A DNA stretch of 64,000 nt, from NCBI GenBank assembly GCA_035236585.1, contig CP141139.1, positions 23,886,990 to 23,950,989 of the forward strand, written 5' to 3'. A program made the position numbers and the translations under genes. Source of the DNA: Warburgia ugandensis. Lineage: Eukaryota > Streptophyta > Magnoliopsida > Canellales > Canellaceae. How positions within the stretch are numbered: the stretch's first letter is position 1; each line of letters begins with the position of its first letter. The notes beneath the pieces were generated by a model, which had not been told where the DNA came from, made no database searches, and saw nothing but the letters and a program-made list of their open reading frames with translations. Below, in pieces: positions 36,480 to 48,316 of this stretch.

Positions 36480-37800
36480 ATTAATTAATGAAAAATACGA
36501 AGTCAAACATGAGTTTCTAAATTAGGAAAGTGCCACTTCTAAGCTACGAAAATGCTCGATCTAAGAATCTACCATAAGACTACTTTCTAAAATGGAACTA
36601 AACTAATTTTAAAACATTCCTAAGATCTATAGAAAACAAATTAACAAGTTTTTAAGACTATAAAGTAAGAAAATCTAAGATCTGGGCAAGGAATTCAAAA
36701 TTAGAAACTACCCTACTTTCTAAATTAGGAAAGTACTTAAAAACATGGAAACTAAGCAAGATTAATAGGAAATTGAACTACAACTTAATTCTACAAAGTA
36801 AACCTACCTAGTGAAACTAAACTAACTCATTATACTACCATGAATGCAACCTAAACATGCTACTAAAGTTGTCATGCAAGTGATCATGAAAAAGATGCAT
36901 TCAGTAAAAGAAATTGAAAAAGAACTATTTCATTGATGGCCAAATTACAAGAAATTGTTACATAAACAAGGAAAAGAAAGCATGTAAATAATGCAAGTAA
37001 ATGTCCTTAAAATGTAGGCTTGAATTTTGTTGTAGCACCCCCATGTTGTGTCTCTCAATAGGAATTTGTACACTTCTCCTCAACCCAAAATACACTAAAT
37101 TGCCAACAAGGTTTTCGTCCTTACTATGCCAACTTGCCACAAACCAACAAATCCCATCCATGATCCTTAGAATGAAGTATCAATGCAACGAAGGAATGAG
37201 GAGTCCTACTTTTTCCTAAACAATCATCATGCAAGAAAGATGGAAAAGGAAATTAAAAAAAGATACTGCATTTTCCCTAAGTCGGAAGTTCCTCAAAGAA
37301 AGAGGGAAACCTCAGAGAATTTAGATCTTTTCTCAATAGTTGACCAACATGAAGAATAATGAGACTAAGTAGGAAATTAATGTTTGTTTAAGAAATTTTT
37401 TGAAATTTATATAAATGCTCAAAACAAAAGAATGGCTCTAAACTCACATCAGTAAAAAGTTTCCAATCATCTTCTTCTAGATCTCTAAGTTATATTTTCT
37501 CTTCAATTTTAAATATATATATATATATATCTGGCTATTTTGTACAATGAATATTCTGAGTTTAACTTTTTAAGGAATAATTTAGAAAATAATAGAATTT
37601 TGAACTAATTGTATGCAAATCTATTAAAAGGCTAAAGTTCAAAAGATAGCTTGAATAGTCAAAAAATCCAAATTCTCATCTGTTTAAAGGAATTTTCATA
37701 AGTTTTTATCAAAATTTTATTTATTTTTTAAGAAATAAAAGAAAAAGACTAAGAAAACAAATATTTTGGACACATCATATCTGAAAGACCCCACACCCAG
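36480..37800 (-). repeat. Family-T LTR pieces, antisense, rearranged
   Basis: The reverse complement of 36480-36900 resembles 45380-45780. That of 36920-37060 resembles 46935-47050, and that of 37196-37330 resembles 46640-46790. The 37430-37765 piece is an inverted match to 41585-41935. The order of pieces differs from the sense LTR, so this copy has been shuffled by deletion or recombination. The alignments were made by eye and the borders are approximate. Confidence 0.55.
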
Positions 37801-40268
37801 ACTTAAATTAAGCATTGTCCTTATTGTTTAGAACTACATTCCAACGACAAATGAAAATAATAAACTTAAGAGGAAAAGGTGAGAAAGATAGTACTTGCAC
37901 TTCTAGGATAATGTATTGATCTATTGATGTGGACTAATATGCAAAATATACAATGAAAGAAAATGAAACTCGATCACCCTAAAACTAACTAACTAATCCC
38001 TAAGCTAACCATGAGGGTGTTCCTAGAAAACTCACTCCACTTCAGAATCTAACGATAGTCAATGTATATTTTTCACCTAGAAATATATGGTGGTGATACC
38101 AATATAGCTTGATGGACCACCATGTAACACAATTTCTTAGGACGAACTCAAGGTGACTTGGCCCAAGTTTTGGCAAATTGAGGAAAGATAATGCCAACAT
38201 CAAAGAATTGATAATATTTCTCCTCCCTTACCTTATCTTGATGGCCAAGGTTAAGCTAGCTCTGTATCTCTTCTAATGGATATTCATATTCTCTAATGTA
38301 CCCCATAAAGCTAGTTGATGCTGGCCAGTATATCAATTGGAGGCATGGGTAACATGCAAGGGATTAGATGAACTAAAATTGTCATAGTGAATGCTTTTTG
38401 GGACATGTGTGAAGTCCAAATTGGGTGAATGTTCACTATATGGCTCAAATTTTATCTCTGTCCATTGAGAATATCCATTAATGGCCTAGGATGCAATAAA
38501 TTATTGACTTCATCAATAGAGATGTCTATAAAATTTGAATGAGTGAGACATGCCTTGAGTGGATCATTACTAGTCGAGGGTAGGGATGGTGCAGCCATTT
38601 GACTCTTTGTCTCGAGAGAATCTTTAGAGCCGGATATTATTACTATCCTTAAATAGTTGTTGATGGGCTCCTCATAGTCCTCAACTTGTTCTTTTCCCTT
38701 AGCCCTTTCCATAAATGCAGTAGCTATTTAACCCCTTTGGGATTCCATCTATGAAATAGATCATTGAGTCACTTCTACATATAACCTAAGGGTCTCTTCT
38801 AATGATTGTTAGCTTTGTTGTGGCAAAAACGACTAGTACAACTCATACTACTCTGAAAGGGTTGAGTAGGGTGGAAATATCATGGTCCTCATTAATAATC
38901 TTGAGACCATATTTGTTTAGCATGTGTAAGACATCTAGGACAATTAGTATCATCATAGGAATAATTGCTAGGGAGCATTGGATGCATTCATTTGCCTTGA
39001 ATAATATGCATTATCGGTGGAGCTTGATGGCCATGAAGTAATGGGATACGTTGGGTTGGAATAGGTATAACAATTCTCGTACAGAAGTTACCCAGTTGAC
39101 TTGCTAGCTTACCTAAAAGCATTTAACCTATTCAATTCACTATCTATCCTATTGGCCAATCTATTTAATGCATTGGACAAATCAGGATTGTACCATGTCT
39201 TTATCGTATACACTTCTTCATAACGTAAGGGCTAAGGAGTGGAATAGTATGAAAGTGGTTTTTCATCCACTACTTTGTGGGCCATTGCTTTGATAAGGTT
39301 AATATGATCTTCATGAGTATGTAACCCTTGCCTAAGTTGACTCAAATTATATACAATGAAAGATATTCATTATTACAATGAGAGAGTACTTCTTTGTCCT
39401 TTTTTTTTTTCTTCTACCTAGTCTAAGGAAACCTAAACTAGATAATGCAACCTACACACTAATGCAAATAAAAAGGCACACAATAAATTCTAACCATTTG
39501 GCAAACAAGCTGAAAGGTTGATTTTTCTTTATTTTCTTTAGAGGAATGACTTTTAGTTTACTTCTAACCTAGGTAGCTTCTCCTCTCTTTTAGAATTGCC
39601 CTACACTCGCCAATTAGATCCTACCTTGATCAACTAATTCACTCCCACCAGAATTAGTAGCACTTAATCTGAGTCATAGAATGTACTAGCAGAGCTAATC
39701 GATTAGATAGGAGCCAATGGAGTGAAAATAGGTCACCTCCTTCCAAGAGGGTCCTATGAGCTCATCAGTTACTATAGGTCTCTTCTAAGTTAATTTTAAA
39801 TAATTTCTTAACGCTAGGGTTGCGTGCATGGTGATAATTCACCTAAATGGGCCAAGGAATGGTCATTACTTTGATCTTATAGGGGTAAGTGCCCTTACAA
39901 ATTCATTTAAGCATTCTCATGTAGTTCAATTAATATATATTCACCTCAAAGAATGTAAATGTGCCCAATATGCAAGAAAAGTAGTAAACCTAAAGCAAAT
40001 TCTAAAATGCAATAAGTAAGGAAATTCTTTCTATGTGCTCTACACTACCATCCAAATGCAACTGAATTAACAATGCAACTAATTTAGAAAATGGAAAGAA
40101 GATAGAATAGCCATAGTGGAGTCCTGAAAATAGTCTTCTCGTAGAAGGGTGGGTCCATGTATAGACCAACTCCTCTTCCAAATTAGGATGGGTCTCCCTT
40201 GGCCTCTATTATTGCACCTTTAATTTAAATTAAAATGAATCACAGTATATAATAATTTACAAGCATGT
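37801..40268 (-). other. Non-coding, probably antisense retroelement 5' leader or internal region
   Basis: No domain is recognisable. The antisense frame at 38452-38712 is open for 86 codons but matches no family I know. The position, on the downstream side of an antisense LTR and primer site at 41041, suggests internal sequence of a Tat/Athila-like element. The region has no intact gag or pol. Confidence 0.35.
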
Positions 40269-40808
40269 TGTCATGGACTTGCTTTGCAAGACCCATGACT
40301 AAGGCCCACATCTTTAAGGGAGGTATGCTCAACTCATGGATGTGGCTTAACAAACTTAGGCCTATGTTCTTGGAGCTGTGGTGAAAGGCCTGATTCTAGA
40401 AGGCTTGGTTTCTAGAAGAGTCCTTATAAATATCTAGAAAGAGGTAAACTTAGATATTGTGTAGAGACTTCTATCCAGTGTTCTAAAATGGTCCTTAACC
40501 ATTAGATGGTTTACATATGTATTAATCCTAGCCATCCATTAAGGAGGTGGATGAGGATGAGCATGTATAAATAAGGGTTAGCTCCTCATTTGTAGTCAAC
40601 TTAGACAATTTAGTTGTATCTCAAGGAAGGGTTAACAAGTTCTCTTTGAGCAGAGTCTCTTTCTGGGTTCCTCTCATTACGCTAGTGGGTGAGTGAGTAT
40701 AGCCCTAGCAAGTGAGAGTGGGAGTTAAAGTCTGACTTATGCTTTGTAAAGGAGTTGTGCACAAGTGCCACATGTGTTTAGCATAGGTAAAATTGTGTCC
40801 CTGTGACA
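40269..40808 (+). repeat. 540-bp solo LTR, probably Copia-type
   Basis: The ends are the perfect inverted pair TGTCA and TGACA (TGTCATGGAC at the start, CCCTGTGACA at the end). A TATAAATA box lies at 40566-40573. ATGT stands immediately on both sides, four bases of a likely 5-bp target duplication. No primer site or purine tract is next to it, so it appears to be a solo LTR nested in the family-T internal region. The Copia assignment rests on size and end sequence only. Confidence 0.65.
40566..40573 (+). promoter_or_regulatory. TATA-like box of the 540-bp LTR
   Basis: TATAAATA followed by AGGG lies about 300 bp into the LTR, a normal distance for a Copia U3 region. Activity is inferred. Confidence 0.5.
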
Positions 40809-41040
40809 ATGTGCTCACTACAATCCACTTAGATAAACATTAAAATAGGAAACTATCCTAAGGTCTTCCTCCAAGTCTTTGTTCTCCTTTGAATTCCTAC
40901 ATAAATTAGAAAAAGAAAGTATCAAAATCTCCAGGAATAAGAAAAGTATGAAAAAATAAAAGAAAATATCCTATATGCAATCCTAAGACTACAACTAGTG
41001 GAAAAGCATTACACCCAATCTAATTAAACTCCATTGTGAG
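40809..41040 (-). other. Leader of antisense family-T element
   Basis: This is non-coding sequence between the nested solo LTR and the antisense primer-binding site. It contains no recognisable feature. Confidence 0.35.
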
Positions 41041-41058
41041 TCCTCGGCAATTGCGCTA
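41041..41058 (-). other. Degenerate primer-binding site, Asp-tRNA type
   Basis: On the minus strand TAGCGCAATTGCCGAGGA matches the well-known TGGCGCCGTTGCCGGGGA signature of Athila/Tat elements at 14 of 18 positions. It lies six bases from the LTR end. It assigns family T to the Tat/Athila side of Ty3/gypsy. Confidence 0.7.
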
Positions 41059-41064
41059 AAAACT

Positions 41065-41556
41065 TGATGTGTATTAAATAATACTGTAAGTGCATGGCCT
41101 TATTGGACTATAAAATCAGCAAATACAGGTCGATCCCACAAAGACTCCTTATAAATAGGATTAATTAGAATTTAGGTCATCTTACTTTAATCTAGAGAAA
41201 CATTCAAGTGAAGGAAAATTTCTCACTAAACTAAATTACAAACTAAACCTAAATTAAAATGCAAGTAACTATGGAAATTAAGAAACTATCTACATATGCA
41301 AGGAGCCAAACGAGGAAACTTTCTAAATCTACAATTAACTAGAAAAAGGAAACATCATAAAATTACCATTAACTAGAAAGAAAACCATCCAAAACTATAA
41401 TTAACTAAGAATTAAGGAAACTAACTAAGCTACAACTAACTACATAATAAAGTTGCTTTTTAAAATTACACTGACTAGAAAAGGAAATGATTGAACAAAT
41501 TAACTAAGAAAAGGAAAAGAACTATTTTGCTAATGGCCAACTTACAAGGAATTGTT
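41065..41556 (-). repeat. Family-T LTR, 3' part, antisense
   Basis: The reverse complement matches 35560-36068 and 46990-47486 (TAGTTTCC and TAGAAATTG...CTTGAATG-like blocks). It ends AATACACATCA next to the primer site at 41058. On the other side it breaks off at about 41556, where sense-oriented sequence of the neighbouring element begins. Confidence 0.65.
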
Positions 41557-43481
41557 AAGGTCTTTCGGATTTGATGGGCCTAAATTCTTTTTTTTAGTCT
41601 TTTTCTTTTATTTATTAAAAAATAAAAAATTTGATAAAAACTTATGAAATTTCCTTTACAAGGATGAGAATTTGGATTTTTTGATTAATTAAGCTATCTT
41701 TAAAACTTTAGTTTATTAATAGATTTGCATACAATAGGTTTATAATTCTATTTTTTTTCTAAATTATTCCATGAAAAGTTAAACTCAGAATCTTCATTGC
41801 ACAAACTAGCCATATATATAATTAAAGTTTAAGAGAAAATATAACTTAGATATCTTGAAGAAGATAAGTGGAGACTTTTAACCCATGTGAGTTTAGAGTC
41901 ATTCTTTCATTTTGAGGGTTATACACAAATTCCAAAATTTTCTTCAGCAGACATTAATTTTTCTTCATCCGACATTAATTTTTCTTAGCCTACTATTGAG
42001 AAACATCTAATAAACTATATCAGTTATCTCTGAGTCTAGGATTATATTTAAGTCATATGACAATCTAGGAAATGATAAAGGCCATCCTTAGTAAACTCAG
42101 AGCCTTTAGCCTTCCTATGTTGCTTTTCCACTAATTAACCCTTTGATCCTTTAATGTAAGCCTTTTTCTTTGTAAACCCATTAAACATTACCCATATTAA
42201 AATCTTATCATATATACATTACCTAGTTCTTTTGGAAATATGTAGAGATGGCTAAAGATTATCTTGAAGAAAAGTGGGAGCAATACAAGTGAAGAGATGA
42301 ACAAAAAGGGTGAAAAAAGAGAAAAATTCAAAGAAAGGCTATACCAAAAGTCAAAATGAAGAAAAATGAGAAAAGTTAAGAAAAAAAAGCCAATGAAATG
42401 AGATGATCACACTTCTAGTAGAAAAGAAAATTGTGAATGTACCATTAGAAACCTTTACATATCTTCCAAATAACCTTTGTTTACCCTTACACCATTCTTT
42501 TTATAACTTGGTCCTAAGCCTATGTTTTGTCCTAATAGAAGTCTTAATTTGATTTTAAGAGGAGTATGACTTGGGTATGTTCAAAGGAGGCCAACAACGG
42601 TACCAGTTAGAAGGAGTGAGGCAATACAAGTTGAAGGTTCTAAAAGGGCAAGGGGAAGGCCCAAAAGAACGTGAATAGAAGTGGTGAGGAAAGATTTAAA
42701 AACTTTGGGACTAAATGAAGCCATGGTATTTAATAGAGTGGAATGGAGGAATAAGATTCTTGTGGCCGACCCCTAATTGGGATAAGGTCTTGATGATGAT
42801 GATGATGATGATGATGACTTGGGTATGGATATGAATGAATAGGGAATCTTGTAGAATATAATATTCCTAATAGTTGATATCCTTTTATGTGACCATTATA
42901 ATTCTTTCTAAGTTATCATTGTTCTGTATGAAATATGTGGGAATTTTGAACTTGATGAACATTATTCTACTCACATATTAATTAGAGATTTACCCTTTAT
43001 GAATGTCAAGTATATCCTGTGAAATTTGAAGTCAAAGCATACAGTTGGATGCTAATTTAGGTTATAATTTCCTTGGAGACCAATAATTGTATATATATTG
43101 GCTATATCACGTACTCACATTTTGACATTTGATGAATTGATGGGATATCTTTAGCATAAATGTAACATTTTGAATTGTTGATCATTTCCATTAGTATGCT
43201 AAAATTGAAAGTTTAATATGAGTTGAATATAAGAAAATTCTTTAAGATAAATAAAGGACTTTGATAAAAGTTTTGAAAATGTTTACGGGTATCATCCGTA
43301 GAAACCCTTATGAGACTACAACTCATCCATTAGGGGTAACTTAGGGGTTTAAAGGCGTTCTGCATATGCTAAATGTAGAAGATATCACTTGCAAAACTGG
43401 TTGGATTATTTTTTAGTCTTCTTCTTTTCTAATTTTTGTAGCTTTGCTTGAGGACTAGCAAAAGCTAAGTCTAGCAATATT
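41557..43481 (+). other. Internal 3' region of a family-T element
   Basis: This non-coding stretch leads into the sense LTR at 43482. The part at 41585-41935 is an inverted copy of 37430-37765. The end has the conserved GCTTTGCTTGAGGACTAGCAAA word that precedes the purine tract and LTR in Tat/Athila elements. The tract itself is degraded. A small RTE tail is inserted at 42580. Confidence 0.55.
42580..42813 (+). mobile_element. 5'-truncated RTE-like LINE tail
   Basis: It matches the last ~230 bases of the RTE element (GGCCCAAAAGAACG, GTGGTGAGGAAAGATTTAAA, TTGGGATAAGGTCTTGATGATG). It ends in a (GAT)n array of about eight units. The 14-bp flanks ATGACTTGGGTATG at 42566-42579 and 42814-42827 are identical and mark the target duplication. 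This is a separate, classic 5'-truncated insertion. Confidence 0.93.
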
Positions 43482-44289
43482 TGATGGGTGGAATATTATA
43501 TACGTACCTCAATATTTAGAAGGTTTTGGGATAAAAAAATATAATTATCACTAATTATGATTAATTTTATAGTTTTGTTGGTTTAGGGTACAAAGGTAAA
43601 AATACACAAAATTACCAATTTTACCATGAAAAGAGAAATTTCACATCCTAAGCTATATGACGGGTCACACACGCCATAAATGAAGTCCTAGGGTTCAAAA
43701 GGATCATTGAATGTCACTATTGAAGTTAGAATAGACAAAAACCCTATGTTAAACTCCAACTCAAATGGGGGTGAAAAGGTGGCAATTTTCAAATTCAAGC
43801 ACAATTTCACACATGAACTTTTGAAGCATATGGAAGAAGCTCAATCTATATACATTGGAATCATATATAATGAAAGCTTCTTAGAAGAAAGAGAAGACTA
43901 GGACCACATGAAGACTTTTCACTTATTTTGTCTCTCCTACTCAACCAGAAGGAGAAATCAATAATGAGAAGATGTCTTATCCAAATCAGATATTGACCCA
44001 CAATTGGTCCACATGACATTATAAAGATCTTCAAGAATCAAGGTCATTCATCCTAGGGCAATATAATCCAACGGTGAAGGAATGATGTTTAGAGGAGTTT
44101 TACGCGCACTAAATAGATCTTGACCATTCAAGTAAAGGTAGGTATGATCTAAGGTCTAAGATTGAAGTGAAGTAAAGAGGGAAACTCTAACCACCTTTTC
44201 TATGTTGAAAGTGAAACCAAAATGCTAAGGAAAGGAAGATCTCAACCATCCAATCTCATTAGGGGTCCATACATCTTAGGGTTTCTAAA

Positions 44290-44290
<1 letters not shown>

Positions 44291-44330
<40 letters not shown>
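44291..44330. repeat. (CA)20 microsatellite
   Basis: An uninterrupted CA run of 40 bases inside the family-T LTR. Confidence 0.97.
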
Positions 44331-44333
<3 letters not shown>

Positions 44334-44839
44334 GAGTTCCATGCCCCGTCCTCCTTAGGACTTTCCAAATATAAAAAACCCTAGATTCCCCCACCAACTT
44401 TTCATTTCTTTATCTTTTCTCCCCACCAATTTCTTTTCCTACTTATTCCTTATCTTTTCCTTCTTTTTCCTTTTTATTATCTCCCATGTTCCACCTCCAC
44501 TTTCCTATAATGAAAATCATGGATTCTCCCCCCACTTTCATATTTGATTTCACTTCCATCCTTCATTCCTAAGCTACCTCCTTAGTCTCTCTTTCTAATT
44601 CTTTCTTTTCCCTGCTTATTCTCTTCTTGTCTTAGACTTTGTTCTTTCTTTTCTCCTCCCATTCAGGGTGTCTTAGACTTTGTTCTTTCTTTTCTCCTCC
44701 CATTCACATCTTATTTCTTCCATTCTCATTTCCCATTCCCATATTTGAGTCCCACACCCCCATCTAGGCCTTTGTTTGGTTCTAATAAAAATGGATTGAT
44801 CTCAATACCTAAATTTCCTATACGATTATAGTAGAAATA

Positions 44840-44847
44840 TATAAATA
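44840..44847 (+). promoter_or_regulatory. TATA-like box of family-T LTR
   Basis: TATAAATA within ATATATAAATAGAGG lies about 1.36 kb into the LTR. The equivalent antisense site is at 27313, and a weaker one is at 48042-48048. Conservation across copies supports a promoter role, which is otherwise inferred. Confidence 0.55.
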
Positions 44848-46134
44848 GAGGTGTTATGAACAGGGTTTTCAATTTTCCCTTAAGTGCATAGCCAAAAATC
44901 AATGGAGAAATAGAGGGAGGAAGATCACCCTAACCCAAGCTCCCTTCAAGCTTCTATGATCAAATTCCTTGGAGATAAAGCTAGGGTCTCAACCTAGTCC
45001 AATTCCTTTTCTTGATTTTTTTCTTTTTTTCTTTCTCTTCATCTTATACGTCTTCAATTCACCTTATTCAAGCATAAATTCATCTAGGTTTTGCTTATTT
45101 AGATTGATAATGTAGTTTCATACATCATCCTTCATGTTACTTAGATTTGCATGCATGAATTAGTTATAGTTTTCCCCTTGTTTTGCATCTCATATTCTCA
45201 TCTTTCCTTGTTTTATAGTTCATGTTTAGCATAGTAAGTCTATCCCACTTAGAGTAATTTACATGAATATCATGTTTCCTTTACATTCAATTAGGTTTTT
45301 CATGTATGTAGGAATAGGGTTTTCAAAGCATTCCACCAATTTTTGGTGGATACATCTTTTTCAAGTTCACATGAATGGTAGATTTAGCATCATGTTTAGG
45401 TTGCATTAATTGTAGTATAATGAGTTACTTTTGTTTCTTTAGGTTAGGTTTTCTTTGTAGAACTAGGTTGTAGGATACTTTCCTATTTATCTTGCTTACT
45501 TTCCATTTTTTGTAAGCACTTTGCTATTTTAGATGTAGCATAATTTATAATTTTGAATTCCTTATTTAGATCTTAGATTTTCTTGTTTTGTAGTTTTAAA
45601 AACTTGTTAATTGATTTCCATAGATCTCAGGAATGTTTAAGGATTAGTTTAGTTCCATTTTAGAAAGTAGTTGCACAATAGATTCTTAGGTCTAGCACTT
45701 TCCTAGCTTTTAAGGAGCACTATACTAATTAAAAACCCTTGTTTGACTTCAAATTTTTCATTGGTTATTTTCCAAGAAAATTTAGAAACTTCATGCATAT
45801 TAGTCCATTAAATTTAGAAAGCATTCTTAGTTTAGAAATTCATGCATATCATGGTAGAATTAGGCATCTATGTAGTGTAAACATATCACTTTCCATTTAG
45901 AAACACACTTTCCATTTTCTAAGTTGCACGTGTGGATCGTTTTGCGCTAGTTTTGCATGCATCTCACATTATTTCCTATTCCATTCTCACTTTCCTTCAT
46001 TCACACAATCTTTCCATGTTTCCTTATCTTTCCACTTTCTAATTCCATGTTTCATACACCCACTGTCTAATTTTTTATTTCATGCATAATCCATGTTAGT
46101 CAGCATTCATACATTATTCCTCTTTCTAATTTCC

Positions 46135-46159
46135 TTTTTTTTTTTTTTTTTTTTTTTTT
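46135..46159. repeat. Poly(T) tract of 25
   Basis: An uninterrupted T run sits directly before the triplicated unit. It could mark the tail of an inserted sequence, but no flanking duplication was seen. Confidence 0.9.
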
Positions 46160-46171
46160 ATGGAGTTGGAT

Positions 46172-46451
46172 GAAGAAAAAGAAAAGGATTCTTAGAAATA
46201 TGGAAACTTTCTAATTTCTTAATTAAGGTTGAGGAAAACATGCAAATACATCCATGAGACACCTGAAGAAAAAATAAAAGGATTCTTAGAAATATGGAAA
46301 CTTTCTAATTTCTTAATTAAGGTTGAGGAAAACATGCAAATGCATCCATGAGACACCTGAAGAAAAAGAAAATGATTCTTAGAAATATGGAAACTTTCTA
46401 ATTTCTTAATTAAGGTTGAGGAAAACATGCAAATGCATCCATGAGACACCT
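46172..46451. repeat. 93-bp unit repeated three times
   Basis: Units at 46172-46264, 46265-46358 and 46359-46451 are almost identical. They begin GAAGAAAAAG or similar and contain TCTTAGAAATATGGAAAC and GCATCCATGAGACACCT. The few differences lie in the first 15 bases and one base near the end. The open antisense frame over it (46219-46449) simply repeats the same residues and is not a gene. Confidence 0.95.
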
Positions 46452-47486
46452 AGGTTCCTAGCTAAAGGCCTTCATGTTTGGGGGTAGGGATACACCATGT
46501 ACCTACTTATCTAGGAATGGATAAGTCCTAAAACTGAGGCCACTGTCACCATTTTGTTTTCTATTATTCTATTTCATGTTTAAGGAAGGAAGCCTCCTCT
46601 ATGGTTCAACTTCCTTAAAGATGAATGACCTCTAATCACGTCTTTTCCTAAACTTTCTGAAGTTTCCCTCTTTCTTTTAAGAGCTTTTGACTTAGAAATA
46701 ATGCAGTAACCTTTTTTATTTCCTTTTCCATCATTCTTATTTCTTTCTTGGATGGTGATTGTTTAAGAAAACGTTTTAGGATTTCTCTTTCCTTCATTGC
46801 ACTGATACTTCATTGCTAAGGATCATGGATGGGATTTTCCAGCTTGTGACAAGTTGGGATACAGACGATGAAAAGCTTGGTGGAGATTTAATATATTTTG
46901 GGTGGAGGAGAAGTGTAAAAGCTCCACTTGAGTGACATAACATGTGGACCCTATAGCAAAATTCAAGCCTAGATTTGAAGGAACTTTATTTGCTTTATTT
47001 GCATGCTTTCTTTAATAATTCCTAGTAATTTGGCCATTAATGAAATAATTCTTTTTCCTTTTCTTAGTTAATTTGTTCCTTACTTTCCTTTTCTAGTTAG
47101 TGCAATTTTAGAAAGCTACTTTAATGTGTAGCAAGTTGTAGCTTAGATAGTTTCCTTAATTCTTAGTGAATTGTAGTTTTAGATAGTTTCATTTCTAGTT
47201 GATGGTAATATTAGAAAGTTTCCTTTTTCTAGTAAGTTGTAGTTTTAGAAAGTTTCCTAGTTTGGTTCCTTTCTTATTTAGATAGTTTCTTTAATTATTT
47301 GATTTCTATTTTAAGGTTACTTTCTAGTTCAGTTTAGTTAGAAATTGTTCTTCACTTGAATGCATGGCTAGGATAAAGTAAGATGACCAAAATTCTAATT
47401 AATTCTATTTATTAAAGAGTCTTTGTGGGATCAACCCATATTTTCCGATTCTATGCTCCAATAAAACGTGCACATGTGGCATTATT

Positions 47487-48316
47487 TAAACATGATGCTA
47501 AATCTACCATGCATGTGAACTTCAAAAAGATGCATCCACCAAAAATTGGAGGAATGCTTCGATAGCCCTATTCCTATATACATGCAGAACCTAATTAAGT
47601 GTAAAGGAAACATGATATGCATATAAATTACTCTAAGGTGAATGGAATTACTATGTTAAACATGAACTATAAAACAAGAAAATATGAAAATATGAGATGC
47701 AAAACTAAGGAAAAACTGCAACTAATTTATCATGCAAATCTAAGTAACATGAAGGATGATGCATGAAAATACATTAGCAATCTAAATAAAAAAAACCTTG
47801 ATGAATTCATGCTTGAAGAAGGTGAATGGAAGAGGTAGAAGATGTGGAGAAAGAAAAAAATAAAAATATCAAGAAAAGGAATGGGACTAGGTTGAGACCC
47901 TACCTTTATCTCCAAGAAATTTTATCATGTAAGCTTGAAGGGAGCTTGGGTGATGGTGATCTTCCTTCCTCTTTTCTCCTTTGATTTGGCTATGCACTCA
48001 AGGGAAAGTTGAAGTATGAAAAACCTATTCATAACAACTCCATTTATAGATTTCTAACATAAGGGTTAAGAAAATTTATGGGTTGGAATCAAGTCATTTT
48101 AATTAGAACCAAACCAAGGACTAGATGGGGCTATGGCATTCAAATATAGGAATGGGAGAAGAGAATGGAAGAAATAAGATAGGAATGGAAGGAGAAAAGA
48201 AAGAAGAAAATCTAAGAGAATAAGGGAATAAGTGGGGAAAAGAAAGAATTAGAAAGGGAGACTAAGGAGGTAGCTTAGGAATGAAGGAAGGAAGTGCAAT
48301 CAAATAGGAAAGTGGC
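47487..48316 (-). repeat. Inverted copy of the middle of the family-T LTR
   Basis: The reverse complement aligns with 44527-45402 without major gaps. It runs from ACATGATGCTAAATCTACC (matching GATTTAGCATCATGT at 45385) to AGGAGGTAGCTTAGGAATGAAGG (matching 44565-44590). It starts exactly where the sense LTR breaks off, giving a fold-back of about 830-bp arms with a spacer of about 2.1 kb. Confidence 0.8.

Larger units (their letters stand above)
43482..47486 (+). repeat. Family-T LTR (Tat/Athila-like), sense
   Basis: It starts TGATGGGTGG after the internal region and ends near GGCATTATTTAA, about ten bases short of the expected ACACATCA end. It holds a (CA)20 array at 44291-44330, a pyrimidine-rich tract at 44340-44760, a TATA-like box at 44840-44847 and a triplicated 93-bp unit at 46172-46451. 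The length is about 4.0 kb. The truncated end abuts an inverted copy of its own middle. Its open frames are chance. Confidence 0.65.

Noticed and set aside
38452..38712. 86-codon antisense frame, possibly gag-like
   Set aside because: No capsid or zinc-knuckle motif is visible, and the surrounding sequence has stops in all frames.
46219..46449. Antisense frame with a repeated ~30-residue block
   Set aside because: The protein repeat merely reflects the 93-bp tandem DNA repeat; the unit is near a multiple of three by chance.
46172..46451. Possible CRISPR-like array (three near-identical units)
   Set aside because: The units are contiguous 93-bp repeats without distinct spacers, in a plant LTR. 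It is a tandem repeat.
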